6,779 nt of DNA from Hyphomicrobiales bacterium (GTDB lineage Bacteria > Pseudomonadota > Alphaproteobacteria > Rhizobiales > Aestuariivirgaceae), in assembly GCA_025362535.1 (NCBI GenBank), contig JANYGE010000006.1:1-6779 (forward strand), in the 5' to 3' direction. The notes under the pieces are model-generated. The model was not told the DNA's origin and did not search any database. It saw only the letters and a list, made by a program, of their open reading frames with translations. Shown here piece after piece: positions 1 to 6,779 of this stretch (its first letter is position 1; the number at the start of each line of letters is the position of its first letter). Both the position numbers and the translations under genes were made by a program.

Positions 1-34
1 CTAAGGCACCACGATCACTGCGTGAAATCAACAT
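1..34 (-). CDS. ftsW: FtsW start (septal peptidoglycan glycosyltransferase, SEDS family), 3' partial
   Basis: Only 11 codons and one base fall in the window, reading MLISRSDRGAL. Direct evidence is an ATG at 32-34 with a GGAGG 9 nt upstream, 5 nt after the murD stop, and a frame open to the window edge. The identity rests on position and on the N-terminus: in the dcw cluster ftsW normally follows murD, and rhizobial-type FtsW proteins start with a short cytoplasmic tail of the form M-(I/V)-S-R-(A/S)-(D/E)-R. FtsW is a polytopic inner-membrane SEDS protein that polymerises lipid II with FtsI. No membrane segment is visible in this fragment, so no domain evidence is available. Confidence 0.8.
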   Translation of the reverse strand, partial: MLISRSDRGAL

Positions 35-39
35 CAGGA

Positions 40-1401
40 TTATCCTCCATTAGCCATTTGAACACCGGGCAATTGCGCAACCAAAGAAACAAAGGCATCA
101 CCGCGCACTTCAAAATTCTTATACTGATCAAATGATGCACAAGCGGGCGACAATAACACCACGGCATCAGGAGTTGCGTCCTGCGCTGCCATTTGCACCG
201 CGTTCTCCAGAGTATCAGCCATCACATAGTCAACTTTGCCCCGCAACACCTCGGCAAATTCCGCAGCCGCGGCACCAATCAAATAGACTTTTTTGAGTTT
301 TGAAAAATAAGGTTGAAGCGGCTCAATGCCGCCAGACTTAGCAATGCCACCGGCAATCCAATAAATCTGATCAAACGAAGCCAAGGCTTTTTCCGCAGCA
401 TCGGCATTGGTGGCCTTTGAATCATTTATAAACGGCACACCCTTAAACGTGGCTATCTGTTGCATTCTATGTGCAAGACCAGGAAAACTCTTCATCGCTT
501 GCGCAATAGCATCAACCGAAACATCAAGTGCGCGGGCAGCACCATAAGCCATGCACGCATTTTGCCAATTATGTCGGCCTTTCAAAGCGGGCATTGCACG
601 AAGATCAATCTCGATTGTGCCATCACGCAAAATTCCATCTGGTGCGCTCAAGCCATTATCCAACACTCGCAAAACTGAAACAGGGGTGATCAAAGAGTTA
701 CGGGCAGCAATCGCCTCACACCACTCATCATCAACCCCCACCAATGCCGTATCGCCTTTTTGGATCTTGGCAAATATGCGCGCTTTCACTTCAGCATAAT
801 GTTCCATGCTGCCATGGCGGTCCAAATGGTCAGGTGTGAGATTGGTGAGAATACCCACATCTGGTTTAAGCCCAGGCATCAAATCAATTTGGAATGATGA
901 AAGCTCCAATACGTAAATTCGCTTTCCCGCAGGTGGCCGTAAATTGAAAACTGCCAAGCCAATATTGCCGCCGACATCCACATCAAGCCCAGCAGAGCGT
1001 AGCACATGACCAATCAATGCGGTTGTCGTTGATTTTCCATTGGTGCCCGTGATCGCAACAATCTTGGCCCCGCTGCCTTGCACCTCACGGGCGAAAATCT
1101 CAGTATCACCAATAATTTCAATACCTGCTTGCTTGGCCTTCACAACAGTCCAATGCGGTTCAGGATGGGTAAATGGAACTCCTGGGCTCAAGACCAAACT
1201 GTCGAGTCTTTTAAAATCGACAGTATGGAGATTGGTAATCATAATGCCTTCAGCACGCGCCTTCTCAACAGCAGGCTCTGAATCATCCCAAGCAAAAACC
1301 TTAGCGCCACCTGCAATCAAGCTTTGCGCACAAGAAATTCCGCTGCGCGCTAAACCGAACACGGCAACTGATTTTCCTTTGAATGAGGTGGCAGCAAACA
1401 T
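40..1401 (-). CDS. murD: MurD, UDP-MurNAc-L-alanine:D-glutamate ligase
   Basis: Cytoplasmic ATP-dependent ligase adding D-Glu to UDP-MurNAc-L-Ala, the step before MurE. The ATG at 1399-1401 gives 453 residues beginning MFAATSFKGKSVAVFGLARSG, a normal length and N-terminus. An in-frame start at 1495-1497 would add 32 residues lying inside mraY and is rejected. The N-terminal Rossmann-like UDP-binding domain has FGLARSG (15-21) and LSPGVP (71-76). The ATPase domain has P-loop GTNGKST (119-125), GGNIG (144-148), LELSSFQ (165-171), TNLTPDHLDRH (186-196) and Lys206, the expected carbamylated lysine. The C-terminal domain has GRHNWQN (275-281), HRM (311-313), NDSKATN (326-332) and LSPACASFDQYKNFEVRG (417-434). 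The last two motifs are diagnostic of MurD within the Mur ligases. It follows mraY by 8 nt and precedes ftsW by 5 nt. Confidence 0.98.
   Translation of the reverse strand: MFAATSFKGKSVAVFGLARSGISCAQSLIAGGAKVFAWDDSEPAVEKARAEGIMITNLHTVDFKRLDSLVLSPGVPFTHPEPHWTVVKAKQAGIEIIGDTEIFAREVQGSGAKIVAITGTNGKSTTTALIGHVLRSAGLDVDVGGNIGLAVFNLRPPAGKRIYVLELSSFQIDLMPGLKPDVGILTNLTPDHLDRHGSMEHYAEVKARIFAKIQKGDTALVGVDDEWCEAIAARNSLITPVSVLRVLDNGLSAPDGILRDGTIEIDLRAMPALKGRHNWQNACMAYGAARALDVSVDAIAQAMKSFPGLAHRMQQIATFKGVPFINDSKATNADAAEKALASFDQIYWIAGGIAKSGGIEPLQPYFSKLKKVYLIGAAAAEFAEVLRGKVDYVMADTLENAVQMAAQDATPDAVVLLSPACASFDQYKNFEVRGDAFVSLVAQLPGVQMANGG
44..48 (-). promoter_or_regulatory. Ribosome binding site for ftsW
   Basis: GGAGG on the minus strand, 9 nt before the ftsW ATG. 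It is formed by the two final Gly codons (GGA GGA) of murD. It is the strongest Shine-Dalgarno match in the window and supports the short downstream start as real. Confidence 0.75.
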
Positions 1402-1409
1402 CGCAGTGG

Positions 1410-2498
1410 TTACCTCAACTTCAAAGTTGAAAGGCCAATCAGCGCCAACACAAAGGCAATAATCCAAAAGCGAATAACAATTGTGGGTTCTTTCCAACCC
1501 TTCTGTTCAAAATGATGGTGCAAGGGTGCCATGGCAAACACGCGCTTGCCCGTCATTTTGAAGGAAGCAACCTGCACAATTACGGAAACGGTTTCCAACA
1601 CAAACAAGCCACCGATAATCGCCAAAACAATTTCATGTTTCACAGCAACTGCAATAGCCCCAAGGCAACCGCCCAAAGATAATGAGCCCGTATCACCCAT
1701 AAAAATCATCGCCGGCGGTGCATTAAACCACAGGAAGCCTAGACCTGCTCCAATAAGCGCCCCACAGATCACCACCAGCTCGCCAGTGCCTTTAACGAAA
1801 TGCAAATTCAAATAGCCGGAAAACACCGCATTGCCGACGAGATAGGCAATTAAAGCGTAACTGCCCGCCGCAATCATCACCGGAACAATCGCAAGACCAT
1901 CTAAGCCATCTGTGATGTTCACCGCATTGCCGGCTCCAACAATTACAAACATGCCGACGAAGATGAAGAATGGGCCAAAATAAATCAGCACATCTTTGAA
2001 GAAGGGCACAGCGAGAGAACTCGAGAGAGGAGCTTGGCCCATGCGCATGAAACACAGAACGGCAGCACCTGCGATCACAAATTCCGCCAGCAGCCTAGCC
2101 TTGCTCGAAAAGCCCCGCACCGAAGCGCGCGTGACCTTCAAATAGTCGTCATAAAATCCAATGGCCCCGTAACCGAGTGTGACGAACAAAACCGACCAAA
2201 CATAAAGATTACTCAAATCCGCCCATAGCAAGGTGGAAACAAACACACCCGACAAAATCATCAACCCACCCATCGTGGGCGTGCCCTGCTTTTCAATAAT
2301 ATGGCGCTGTGGTCCATCCAACCGAATAGGCTGGCCCCTGCCCTGTTTAACTTTCAACAAGGCAATAATTTTTGGGCCAAAAACAAAAATGAAAAGCAAT
2401 GCCGTGATTATAGCGCAACCCGTGCGCGTGGTCAGATAACGAAACACGTTAAACGCCGAAATTTCGCTGGTGAGCTTCAGCACCAAATAATAGAGCAT
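1410..2498 (-). CDS. mraY: MraY, phospho-MurNAc-pentapeptide transferase (lipid I synthase)
   Basis: Inner-membrane, Mg-dependent enzyme that moves phospho-MurNAc-pentapeptide from UDP to undecaprenyl phosphate, forming lipid I. The length of 362 residues is typical. About ten hydrophobic segments can be read, near 26-45, 77-93, 98-115, 136-151, 172-190, 202-222, 240-258, 274-287, 289-310 and 339-359. Conserved cytoplasmic motifs are QPIRLDGPQ (56-64), GTPTMGG (72-78), the DD pair D117-D118 in [19 protein letters not shown] (194-201), [12 protein letters not shown] with D269 (266-277), and the HHH motif in [12 protein letters not shown] (H327-H329). These separate MraY from WecA-type relatives. 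The N-terminus MLYYLVLKL and the segment [12 protein letters not shown] fit alphaproteobacterial MraY, supporting the ATG at 2496-2498. The gene sits 3 nt after murF and 8 nt before murD. It consumes the product of the MurF reaction encoded immediately upstream. Confidence 0.98.
   Translation of the reverse strand: MLYYLVLKLTSEISAFNVFRYLTTRTGCAIITALLFIFVFGPKIIALLKVKQGRGQPIRLDGPQRHIIEKQGTPTMGGLMILSGVFVSTLLWADLSNLYVWSVLFVTLGYGAIGFYDDYLKVTRASVRGFSSKARLLAEFVIAGAAVLCFMRMGQAPLSSSLAVPFFKDVLIYFGPFFIFVGMFVIVGAGNAVNITDGLDGLAIVPVMIAAGSYALIAYLVGNAVFSGYLNLHFVKGTGELVVICGALIGAGLGFLWFNAPPAMIFMGDTGSLSLGGCLGAIAVAVKHEIVLAIIGGLFVLETVSVIVQVASFKMTGKRVFAMAPLHHHFEQKGWKEPTIVIRFWIIAFVLALIGLSTLKLR
1413..1416 (-). promoter_or_regulatory. 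Ribosome binding site for murD (weak)
   Basis: GAGG on the minus strand, 11 nt before the ATG at 1399-1401, inside the final Leu-Arg codons of mraY. The spacing is long and the match short, so initiation may depend partly on ribosomes terminating at the mraY TAA 8 nt upstream. Confidence 0.45.
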
Positions 2499-2501
2499 TG
2501 A

Positions 2502-3929
2502 TCAGCTTTCCTTTTTAATCGGGGCAAATTGCGCCCGCAGAGCATCCACCAAAATCCCCATGCGGCTGCCCAGCGAGCCTTTGACCATCACCACATCACC
2601 TGACCGAAGTTGCGCGAGCAAACTGTCTTTAAGTGCGGTTGAGTTGGCAGCATAGGCCCCGCGTTTGGCCGCAGGCGTTTTCTCCCACAAATGGTTCATC
2701 AGCGGGCCAGCGGCGTATAATACATCAATTGCATGCTCGTCCATGGGCTTAGAAAGCTCGGCATGAAAGTCCGGCCCAAATTGTCCAAGCTCTAACATAT
2801 CGCCCAAAACCGCCACGCGCCGGCCATTTTTGCCGAGTTTGGCATGGGCCAGCAAAGCCAATGCTGCCGCCACTGAAGCTGGGTTGGCATTATAGCTCTC
2901 GTCGATCAACAACAGCTCACCAGAGCCAATGCGCAAGCGTTCTTGCACACCCCTTCCCTTGGCTGGCTCAGCATGGGCCAGCGCCATGGTCGCGCGCGCC
3001 AAATCTGCCCCCATCAATTTGACAACAGCCAACACAGCCAAGCTATTGATCGCCATATGCTCACCGGGCACGCCAAGCTTATAGCTCACTTTCTCGCCCA
3101 TCACATCGGCTGTCACGCAACAGCAGAAAGCATGGAGAGCCACCTGCTCCAAGCGCACGGCTGCATCCTTATGGCGGCCAAAACCGATAATGCTTTTAAT
3201 CCCTCGAGCTTTGGCCCGAGCTGCAAGCAATTCAAAGTGCGGCGAGTCCCGATTGATGACTGCAGCTCCACCCTCAACCACACCAGAAAAAATTTCAGCC
3301 TTTGCTTCAGCAATATCATCAAGCGAAGCAAAATGCCCAAGATGGCTGGCCGCAACATTCGTAACGATGGCAACATGGGGCTGAACCATTTTTACCAGCG
3401 GCGTTATCTCACCACTGTGGTTCATCCCAATTTCAAATACCCCAAACGCCGCAGTTCGCGAAAACCGCGCCAGCGTTAAAGGCACACCCCAATGATTGTT
3501 AAACGAGGCGGCCGAGGCATGGGTCTCACCCGAAGCAGCAAGGGCCACGCGCAGCATTTCCTTGGTGCTGGTTTTACCTACACTGCCAGTAACCGCAACA
3601 ACTTGAGCCCGGCTCCATGCTCGTGCCGCACGGCCCATATCTTCTAACCCGCGCAACGGATCATCGGCCACTTGCAGCACAGCGCCAGCAGCGCGCATTT
3701 CATCGGTCACTTGCGAAACCAAAGCCACACCAGCACCTGATTTTAAAGCACTGACAACGAAATCATGACCATCCATTTTGTCACCTTTGATGGCTACAAA
3801 CACATCGCCAGCTGCAACGGCGCGTGAATCAATCGAAACACCATTTACTGGCCCCTGCACCGTGCCATGCAATGTCCCGTCAGTGGCCGCAACCAACTCT
3901 TGTGAAGTCCAAAGGGCACGATCAGCCAT
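2502..3929 (-). CDS. murF: MurF, UDP-MurNAc-tripeptide:D-Ala-D-Ala ligase
   Basis: Cytoplasmic ligase that joins D-Ala-D-Ala to UDP-MurNAc-L-Ala-D-Glu-meso-DAP, giving the pentapeptide used by MraY. From the chosen ATG it has 475 residues, normal for the family, and begins MADRALWTSQELVAATDG, where homologues usually begin. The N-terminal domain has VSIDSRAVAAGDVFVAIKG (31-49). The ATPase domain has P-loop GSVGKTS (115-121), NNHWGVP (144-150), FEIGMN (165-170), TNVAASHLGHF (190-200) and Lys210, the likely carbamylated lysine. The C-terminal domain has DESYNANP (343-350), VLGDMLELG (374-382) and VKGSLGSRM (449-457). NNHWGVP is a wording I associate with alphaproteobacteria. Oddities are three consecutive Cys (269-271) and a somewhat higher G+C content than murD. 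The start overlaps the murE stop by 8 nt; mraY begins 3 nt after the TGA. Confidence 0.97.
   Translation of the reverse strand: MADRALWTSQELVAATDGTLHGTVQGPVNGVSIDSRAVAAGDVFVAIKGDKMDGHDFVVSALKSGAGVALVSQVTDEMRAAGAVLQVADDPLRGLEDMGRAARAWSRAQVVAVTGSVGKTSTKEMLRVALAASGETHASAASFNNHWGVPLTLARFSRTAAFGVFEIGMNHSGEITPLVKMVQPHVAIVTNVAASHLGHFASLDDIAEAKAEIFSGVVEGGAAVINRDSPHFELLAARAKARGIKSIIGFGRHKDAAVRLEQVALHAFCCCVTADVMGEKVSYKLGVPGEHMAINSLAVLAVVKLMGADLARATMALAHAEPAKGRGVQERLRIGSGELLLIDESYNANPASVAAALALLAHAKLGKNGRRVAVLGDMLELGQFGPDFHAELSKPMDEHAIDVLYAAGPLMNHLWEKTPAAKRGAYAANSTALKDSLLAQLRSGDVVMVKGSLGSRMGILVDALRAQFAPIKKES
2509..2513 (-). promoter_or_regulatory. Ribosome binding site for mraY
   Basis: AAGGA on the minus strand, 10 nt before the mraY ATG, written into the Lys-Glu codons at the end of murF. 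The murF TGA lies between it and the mraY start. Confidence 0.6.
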
Positions 3930-5376
3930 GATAAGTCTCTCCGCGCAAAGCGGCGGCAACCGCATCGTGGTCGCTAAATGGAATAATGATCTTGCCTACA
4001 GTCTGCCCTTCTTCGTGGCCTTTGCCTGCCACAAGAAGAATATCGCCAGCGTTCAAGTTCTTAACCGCCTCCAAAATTGCTAGAGCCCGATCACCAATTT
4101 CAATAGCCGAAGGTACGGCGCTTAAAATGTCGCGGCGAATTTGAGCAGGCTCTTCGCCACGCGGATTATCATCCGTCACATAAGCAATATCAGCCAAGCG
4201 TCCGGCAATCTCACCCATCAATGGTCGCTTGCCTTTGTCACGGTCCCCGCCGCAGCCGAACACCACAACAAGCTTGTTGCCCGCATAGGGTCGCAAGGCT
4301 TTGATCGCTGTTTCAAGGGCATCAGGCGTGTGCGCATAGTCAACAAACACACTAGCACCTGATTGAGAAGCACCAGCCAGCTCCAAGCGACCACGAGCTC
4401 CCTTGAGAGATTCAAGCGCATGCAAAGCCAATGTCTCTTCACCACCAGCAGCAATCACCAGACCAGCGGCAACCAATGCATTTGAGGCTTGAAACTCTCC
4501 AACCAATGGCAGACTGATATGATGAGTTAAAGTCGCCGATTTTATTTTCAAGGCTTGCCCCAGACCAGAACGCTGTGTTTCAAGCAAACAGAGATCACGG
4601 CCCTTCTGCCCAACTGTAAATGCCCGCAAGCCTCGCGCCTTTACGCGCTTTAGAATCTCATCTGCTTCTGGCATATCCATGTTTATAACAGCTGCTGCGT
4701 TCTCTGGCAGTAGCTCTTCAAACAACCGCATCTTGGCATTGAAGTATTCTTCAAGCGTCGCATGATAATCAAGATGATCACGCGTGAGATTGGTGAAGGC
4801 ACCCGCAGTGAGGCGTAAACCATCCAAACGATACTGCGCCAGACCATGGCTTGAAGCTTCAATTGCCAAATGCTGCACATGATCATCACGCAGTTTTGCG
4901 GCCAATGCATGCAGCTTCACCGGATCTGGTGTTGTATGCGAAAGATATTCGCTGCCATTGGGGCCAACTACACCAATCGTGCCAAGGCTTGCCGCACGAA
5001 ACCCCATAGCCTCCCAAATCTGCCGCACAAAAACGGTCACCGACGTTTTGCCGTTGGTGCCAGTGACGGCGACAACCGTATCAGGCTGACGGTCATAAAA
5101 CCGTGCAGCCATGAGCGAAAGTAGACGACGTGGGTTATCACTTTGAATTGTAGTGTCCCCACTGAAACTGGCAGACTGACACACAACAGCAACAGCACCT
5201 TGCTTAATGGCCTGAGGAATAAAACTCGCTCCATCAGCTTTCGTGCCGGGCAATGCCACAAACACAAAGCCAGCTTGAACCTCGCGGCTGTCTGAGGTCA
5301 TGCCAGCAATCTGCACATCGCCAATTTTTGGCAACTGCGCATCATCAAGCAACAGGTGGCTGAGGCGAATGCTCAT
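3922..5376 (-). CDS. murE: MurE, UDP-MurNAc-L-Ala-D-Glu:meso-diaminopimelate ligase
   Basis: Cytoplasmic ATP-dependent amide ligase adding the third stem residue to UDP-MurNAc-L-Ala-D-Glu. The 484 residues match the usual family length (about 480-500). An N-terminal UDP-binding domain (1 to about 98, with TSDSREVQAG) comes first. The central ATPase domain has P-loop GTNGKTS (106-112), TTPDP (148-152), EASSHGL (173-179), FTNLTRDHLDYH (194-205) and Lys215 in YFNAKMRLF, the expected carbamylated lysine. The C-terminal domain has GRLE (329-332), DYAHTPD (346-352), CGGDRD (375-380), DNPR (403-406) and GKGHE (451-455). DNPR is the known signature of meso-diaminopimelate selection; lysine-adding enzymes differ there. 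The start is supported by an upstream GAAGG and a 5-nt gap after ftsI. The 3' end overlaps murF by 8 nt (ATGGCTGA), suggesting coupled translation. Confidence 0.98.
   Translation of the reverse strand: MSIRLSHLLLDDAQLPKIGDVQIAGMTSDSREVQAGFVFVALPGTKADGASFIPQAIKQGAVAVVCQSASFSGDTTIQSDNPRRLLSLMAARFYDRQPDTVVAVTGTNGKTSVTVFVRQIWEAMGFRAASLGTIGVVGPNGSEYLSHTTPDPVKLHALAAKLRDDHVQHLAIEASSHGLAQYRLDGLRLTAGAFTNLTRDHLDYHATLEEYFNAKMRLFEELLPENAAAVINMDMPEADEILKRVKARGLRAFTVGQKGRDLCLLETQRSGLGQALKIKSATLTHHISLPLVGEFQASNALVAAGLVIAAGGEETLALHALESLKGARGRLELAGASQSGASVFVDYAHTPDALETAIKALRPYAGNKLVVVFGCGGDRDKGKRPLMGEIAGRLADIAYVTDDNPRGEEPAQIRRDILSAVPSAIEIGDRALAILEAVKNLNAGDILLVAGKGHEEGQTVGKIIIPFSDHDAVAAALRGETYHG
3937..3942 (-). 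promoter_or_regulatory. Ribosome binding site for murF
   Basis: GGAGAG on the minus strand, 7 nt before the ATG at 3927-3929, inside the Gly-Glu codons near the murE end. It favours this ATG over an in-frame upstream codon at 3963-3965, which would add 12 residues (MRLPPLCAERLI) not expected of MurF. Confidence 0.7.
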
Positions 5377-5381
5377 CTCAC

Positions 5382-6779
5382 TCAGCCTTCCTTCTTTGCC
5401 GCTTTTGCTTGCTTTGCAAGTTTCACTTTATCCTCTTCCGTAAATACCGGAGTGACCCCAAGCAAAGGCGCCACCCGTTCGATTATCCTTGATGCCGTAG
5501 GCACCGCATTCCAACCAGCCGTCGAGAATCCATAAGTTTCCGGCAAAGCTACAGGTTCGTCCAACATTACGAAAATGGCATATTTGGGATGATCCATCGG
5601 AAAAGCACCAATGAACGAGGCCAAACTATGCTCTTTCGAATAACGGCCATGGATCACTTTTTCCGCAGTGCCTGTCTTTCCGCCCACACGATAACCAATT
5701 ACGTCAGCTTTAGAGGCTGTGCCCTCTGTTACATTCAAACGAAACAGATAGCGCATTTTTTCTGAAGTTTCCGGCTTCACAATCCGGTGCGCGAGGGCCT
5801 GAGCTTCCTCTTTCGAACGCCGCAAGAACGTCGGGGGAATCGACATGCCGCCGTTGATAAGATCAGAAATAACCGAAAGGCCTTGCAAAGGCTGCACGGC
5901 AAAGCCATGGCCAAAGGCCGCCGTGGCCGATGATAACTTGCTCCAATGTTTTGGCAATAATGGTCTTGCAGTTTCAGGGACTTCGGTGATTAGCTTATCA
6001 AGCAAACCAACGCGGCGCAAAAATTCATAGTGGCGCTCAAGTCCCACCTGCAAAGCCATCTTGGCGGTGCCTATGTTTGATGAATTGGTAAAAATTTCCG
6101 GCACGGTCAGAATTTTATGTTCTGCGTGAAAATCATTGATCCGCGCATTGCCGATCACCAATGGAAACCGTGCATCATAGGTCGATTGCAAATTCGCAGT
6201 GCCATAATCAAACGCCATTGCGAAAGTCACGGCCTTGATCACCGAGCCCAATTCATAAACACCGCTGGTGAGTTTATTCTGTTGATCAGAGGTCAAGCGC
6301 TTATCATCTGAGTTTGGATTGTAATCCGGTGTGTAAGCCAAAGCCACAATCTCACCCGTCTCAGTATCCAATATAATTCCGCCACCCGCTTTGGCTTTGA
6401 ACTTGATAACAGCCTTGGTAACCTCATCAGTTACGACATGTTGCACCCGTGTATCCATGGCCAATTGTGCAGGTGCAGTCGTTTCTGTATCCGGTTCAGA
6501 CAATGATGCCGTATAGAGTGCACCCTGATCATCTAAATATTTTTCGATGCCAGCAATACCTTTGGTGTCTACATCAACATAACCAATCGTATGTGCCGCC
6601 AAGCGACCAAGTGGATAAACCCTCTTGCGCTCATTCACATAACCCACACCAGGTATGCCAAGATTATAAACTGCATCGCGCTCTTCAGGACTGGCTTGAC
6701 GTTTCAGCCAGACAAAGGCGCGACCCGGCACTGTAAGTTTCTCGCGCAATGATTTTGCATCAAGTTCAGGCAGCGTAGC
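5382..6779 (-). CDS. ftsI: FtsI (PBP3), class B penicillin-binding protein, septal peptidoglycan transpeptidase; 5' partial
   Basis: D,D-transpeptidase that cross-links septal peptidoglycan in the periplasm; partner of FtsW in the divisome. The frame is open to the window edge: 465 residues are visible, starting ATLPELDAKS, and the true start lies outside. The TTG at 6747-6749 is an internal Leu codon (LREKL), not a start. The family is usually about 570-600 residues, so roughly 110-130 are missing, including the cytoplasmic tail and single membrane anchor. Visible residues about 40-85 hold the end of the PBP dimer domain (KRVYPLGRLAAHTIGYV, then GIAGIEKYLD). The transpeptidase domain follows with SVIK (catalytic Ser179, Lys182 of the visible part), SSN at 233-235 and KTGT at 368-371. 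The C-terminus is rich in Lys and Ala. No PASTA domain is visible. The residue after the catalytic Ser is Val, where Thr is usual. murE follows after 5 nt. The position ahead of murE supports FtsI rather than another class B PBP. Confidence 0.96.
   Translation of the reverse strand, partial: ATLPELDAKSLREKLTVPGRAFVWLKRQASPEERDAVYNLGIPGVGYVNERKRVYPLGRLAAHTIGYVDVDTKGIAGIEKYLDDQGALYTASLSEPDTETTAPAQLAMDTRVQHVVTDEVTKAVIKFKAKAGGGIILDTETGEIVALAYTPDYNPNSDDKRLTSDQQNKLTSGVYELGSVIKAVTFAMAFDYGTANLQSTYDARFPLVIGNARINDFHAEHKILTVPEIFTNSSNIGTAKMALQVGLERHYEFLRRVGLLDKLITEVPETARPLLPKHWSKLSSATAAFGHGFAVQPLQGLSVISDLINGGMSIPPTFLRRSKEEAQALAHRIVKPETSEKMRYLFRLNVTEGTASKADVIGYRVGGKTGTAEKVIHGRYSKEHSLASFIGAFPMDHPKYAIFVMLDEPVALPETYGFSTAGWNAVPTASRIIERVAPLLGVTPVFTEEDKVKLAKQAKAAKKEG
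5386..5393 (-). promoter_or_regulatory. Ribosome binding site for murE
   Basis: AAGGAAGG on the minus strand, with GAAGG 9 nt before the murE ATG. It lies wholly within the last Lys-Glu-Gly codons of ftsI, just before its TGA, so ribosomes finishing ftsI pass directly over it. It supports the ATG at 5374-5376 as the murE start. Confidence 0.7.

Noticed and set aside
36..46. Inverted repeat AGGAT/ATCCT overlapping the ftsW ribosome binding site
   Set aside because: The arms are 5 bases with a 1-base centre, too tight to form an RNA hairpin, so it is not supported as a regulatory structure.
1040..1462. Plus-strand open frame of 140 codons antisense to murD and the end of mraY
   Set aside because: It spans the junction of two conserved minus-strand genes and shows no domain; its low-complexity hydrophobic and Ser/Thr content is explained by the complement of murD.
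1402..1497. Possible 32-residue N-terminal extension of MurD
   Set aside because: The extension lies inside the end of mraY. The Cys-rich peptide it encodes ([13 protein letters not shown]) is unlike MurD, while the ATG at 1399-1401 gives the normal family N-terminus.
2842..2982. Twelve-base direct repeat GCATGGGCCAGC at 2842-2853 and 2971-2982
   Set aside because: Both copies encode Leu-Ala-His-Ala in the murF frame. There are only two copies, with no further pattern, so this looks like chance or shared codon choice.
3017..3022. TTGACA-like -35 hexamer on the plus strand
   Set aside because: It lies inside murF, on the non-coding strand, with no good -10 element at proper spacing and no plus-strand gene to serve.
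2943..3479. Plus-strand open frame of 178 codons antisense to murF
   Set aside because: It lies wholly inside murF, whose reading frame carries all family motifs. Its translation is rich in His, Cys, Arg and Ser with no recognisable domain, typical of an antisense shadow.
3930..3965. Possible 12-residue N-terminal extension of MurF
   Set aside because: It overlaps the end of murE more deeply and encodes a peptide not expected in MurF. The ATG at 3927-3929 has a well-spaced GGAGAG.
815..5060. Similar short sequences in murD and murE (around 815-851 and 4770-4796, and around 1021-1056 and 5036-5061)
   Set aside because: They encode the shared TNLTxDHLD and GTNGK motifs of paralogous Mur ligases, so they reflect protein homology rather than DNA repeats.

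Overview
The window is a compact, ordinary stretch of the division and cell wall (dcw) cluster of an alphaproteobacterium, most likely of the Hyphomicrobiales/Rhizobiales type. Evidence for this is the gene order ftsI-murE-murF-mraY-murD-ftsW, the wording of MraY ([21 protein letters not shown]), the MurF motif NNHWGVP, and the start of FtsW (MLISRSDRG). The taxonomic call is inferred from remembered family patterns, not from a search. By eye, base composition is close to half G+C, and murF looks somewhat richer than murD.

All genes lie on the minus strand, so transcription runs from position 6779 towards position 1. In order of transcription: ftsI (5' end cut by the window edge; 5382-6779), murE (3922-5376), murF (2502-3929), mraY (1410-2498), murD (40-1401) and the first 11 codons of ftsW (1-34). 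Gaps are 5, -8, 3, 8 and 5 nt, so no stretch without a gene exceeds 8 nt. I see no terminator, convincing internal promoter, RNA gene, mobile element, CRISPR array or attachment site. Each Shine-Dalgarno sequence lies inside the last codons of the preceding gene, which suggests translational coupling along one polycistronic message.

The genes form one pathway. MurD, MurE and MurF are paralogous ATP-dependent ligases that add D-Glu, meso-diaminopimelate and D-Ala-D-Ala to UDP-MurNAc-L-Ala in the cytoplasm. MraY transfers the product to undecaprenyl phosphate at the inner membrane to make lipid I. After MurG (outside the window) makes lipid II and it is flipped, FtsW polymerises and FtsI cross-links it at the division site. 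The expected catalytic motifs are present in every complete gene, and no gene is broken. I did not find a new biological system here. The few points worth a second look are small sequence peculiarities: a Val after the catalytic Ser of FtsI, a Cys triplet in MurF, a G+C-rich murF, and ribosome-binding sites written into the C-terminal codons of upstream genes.
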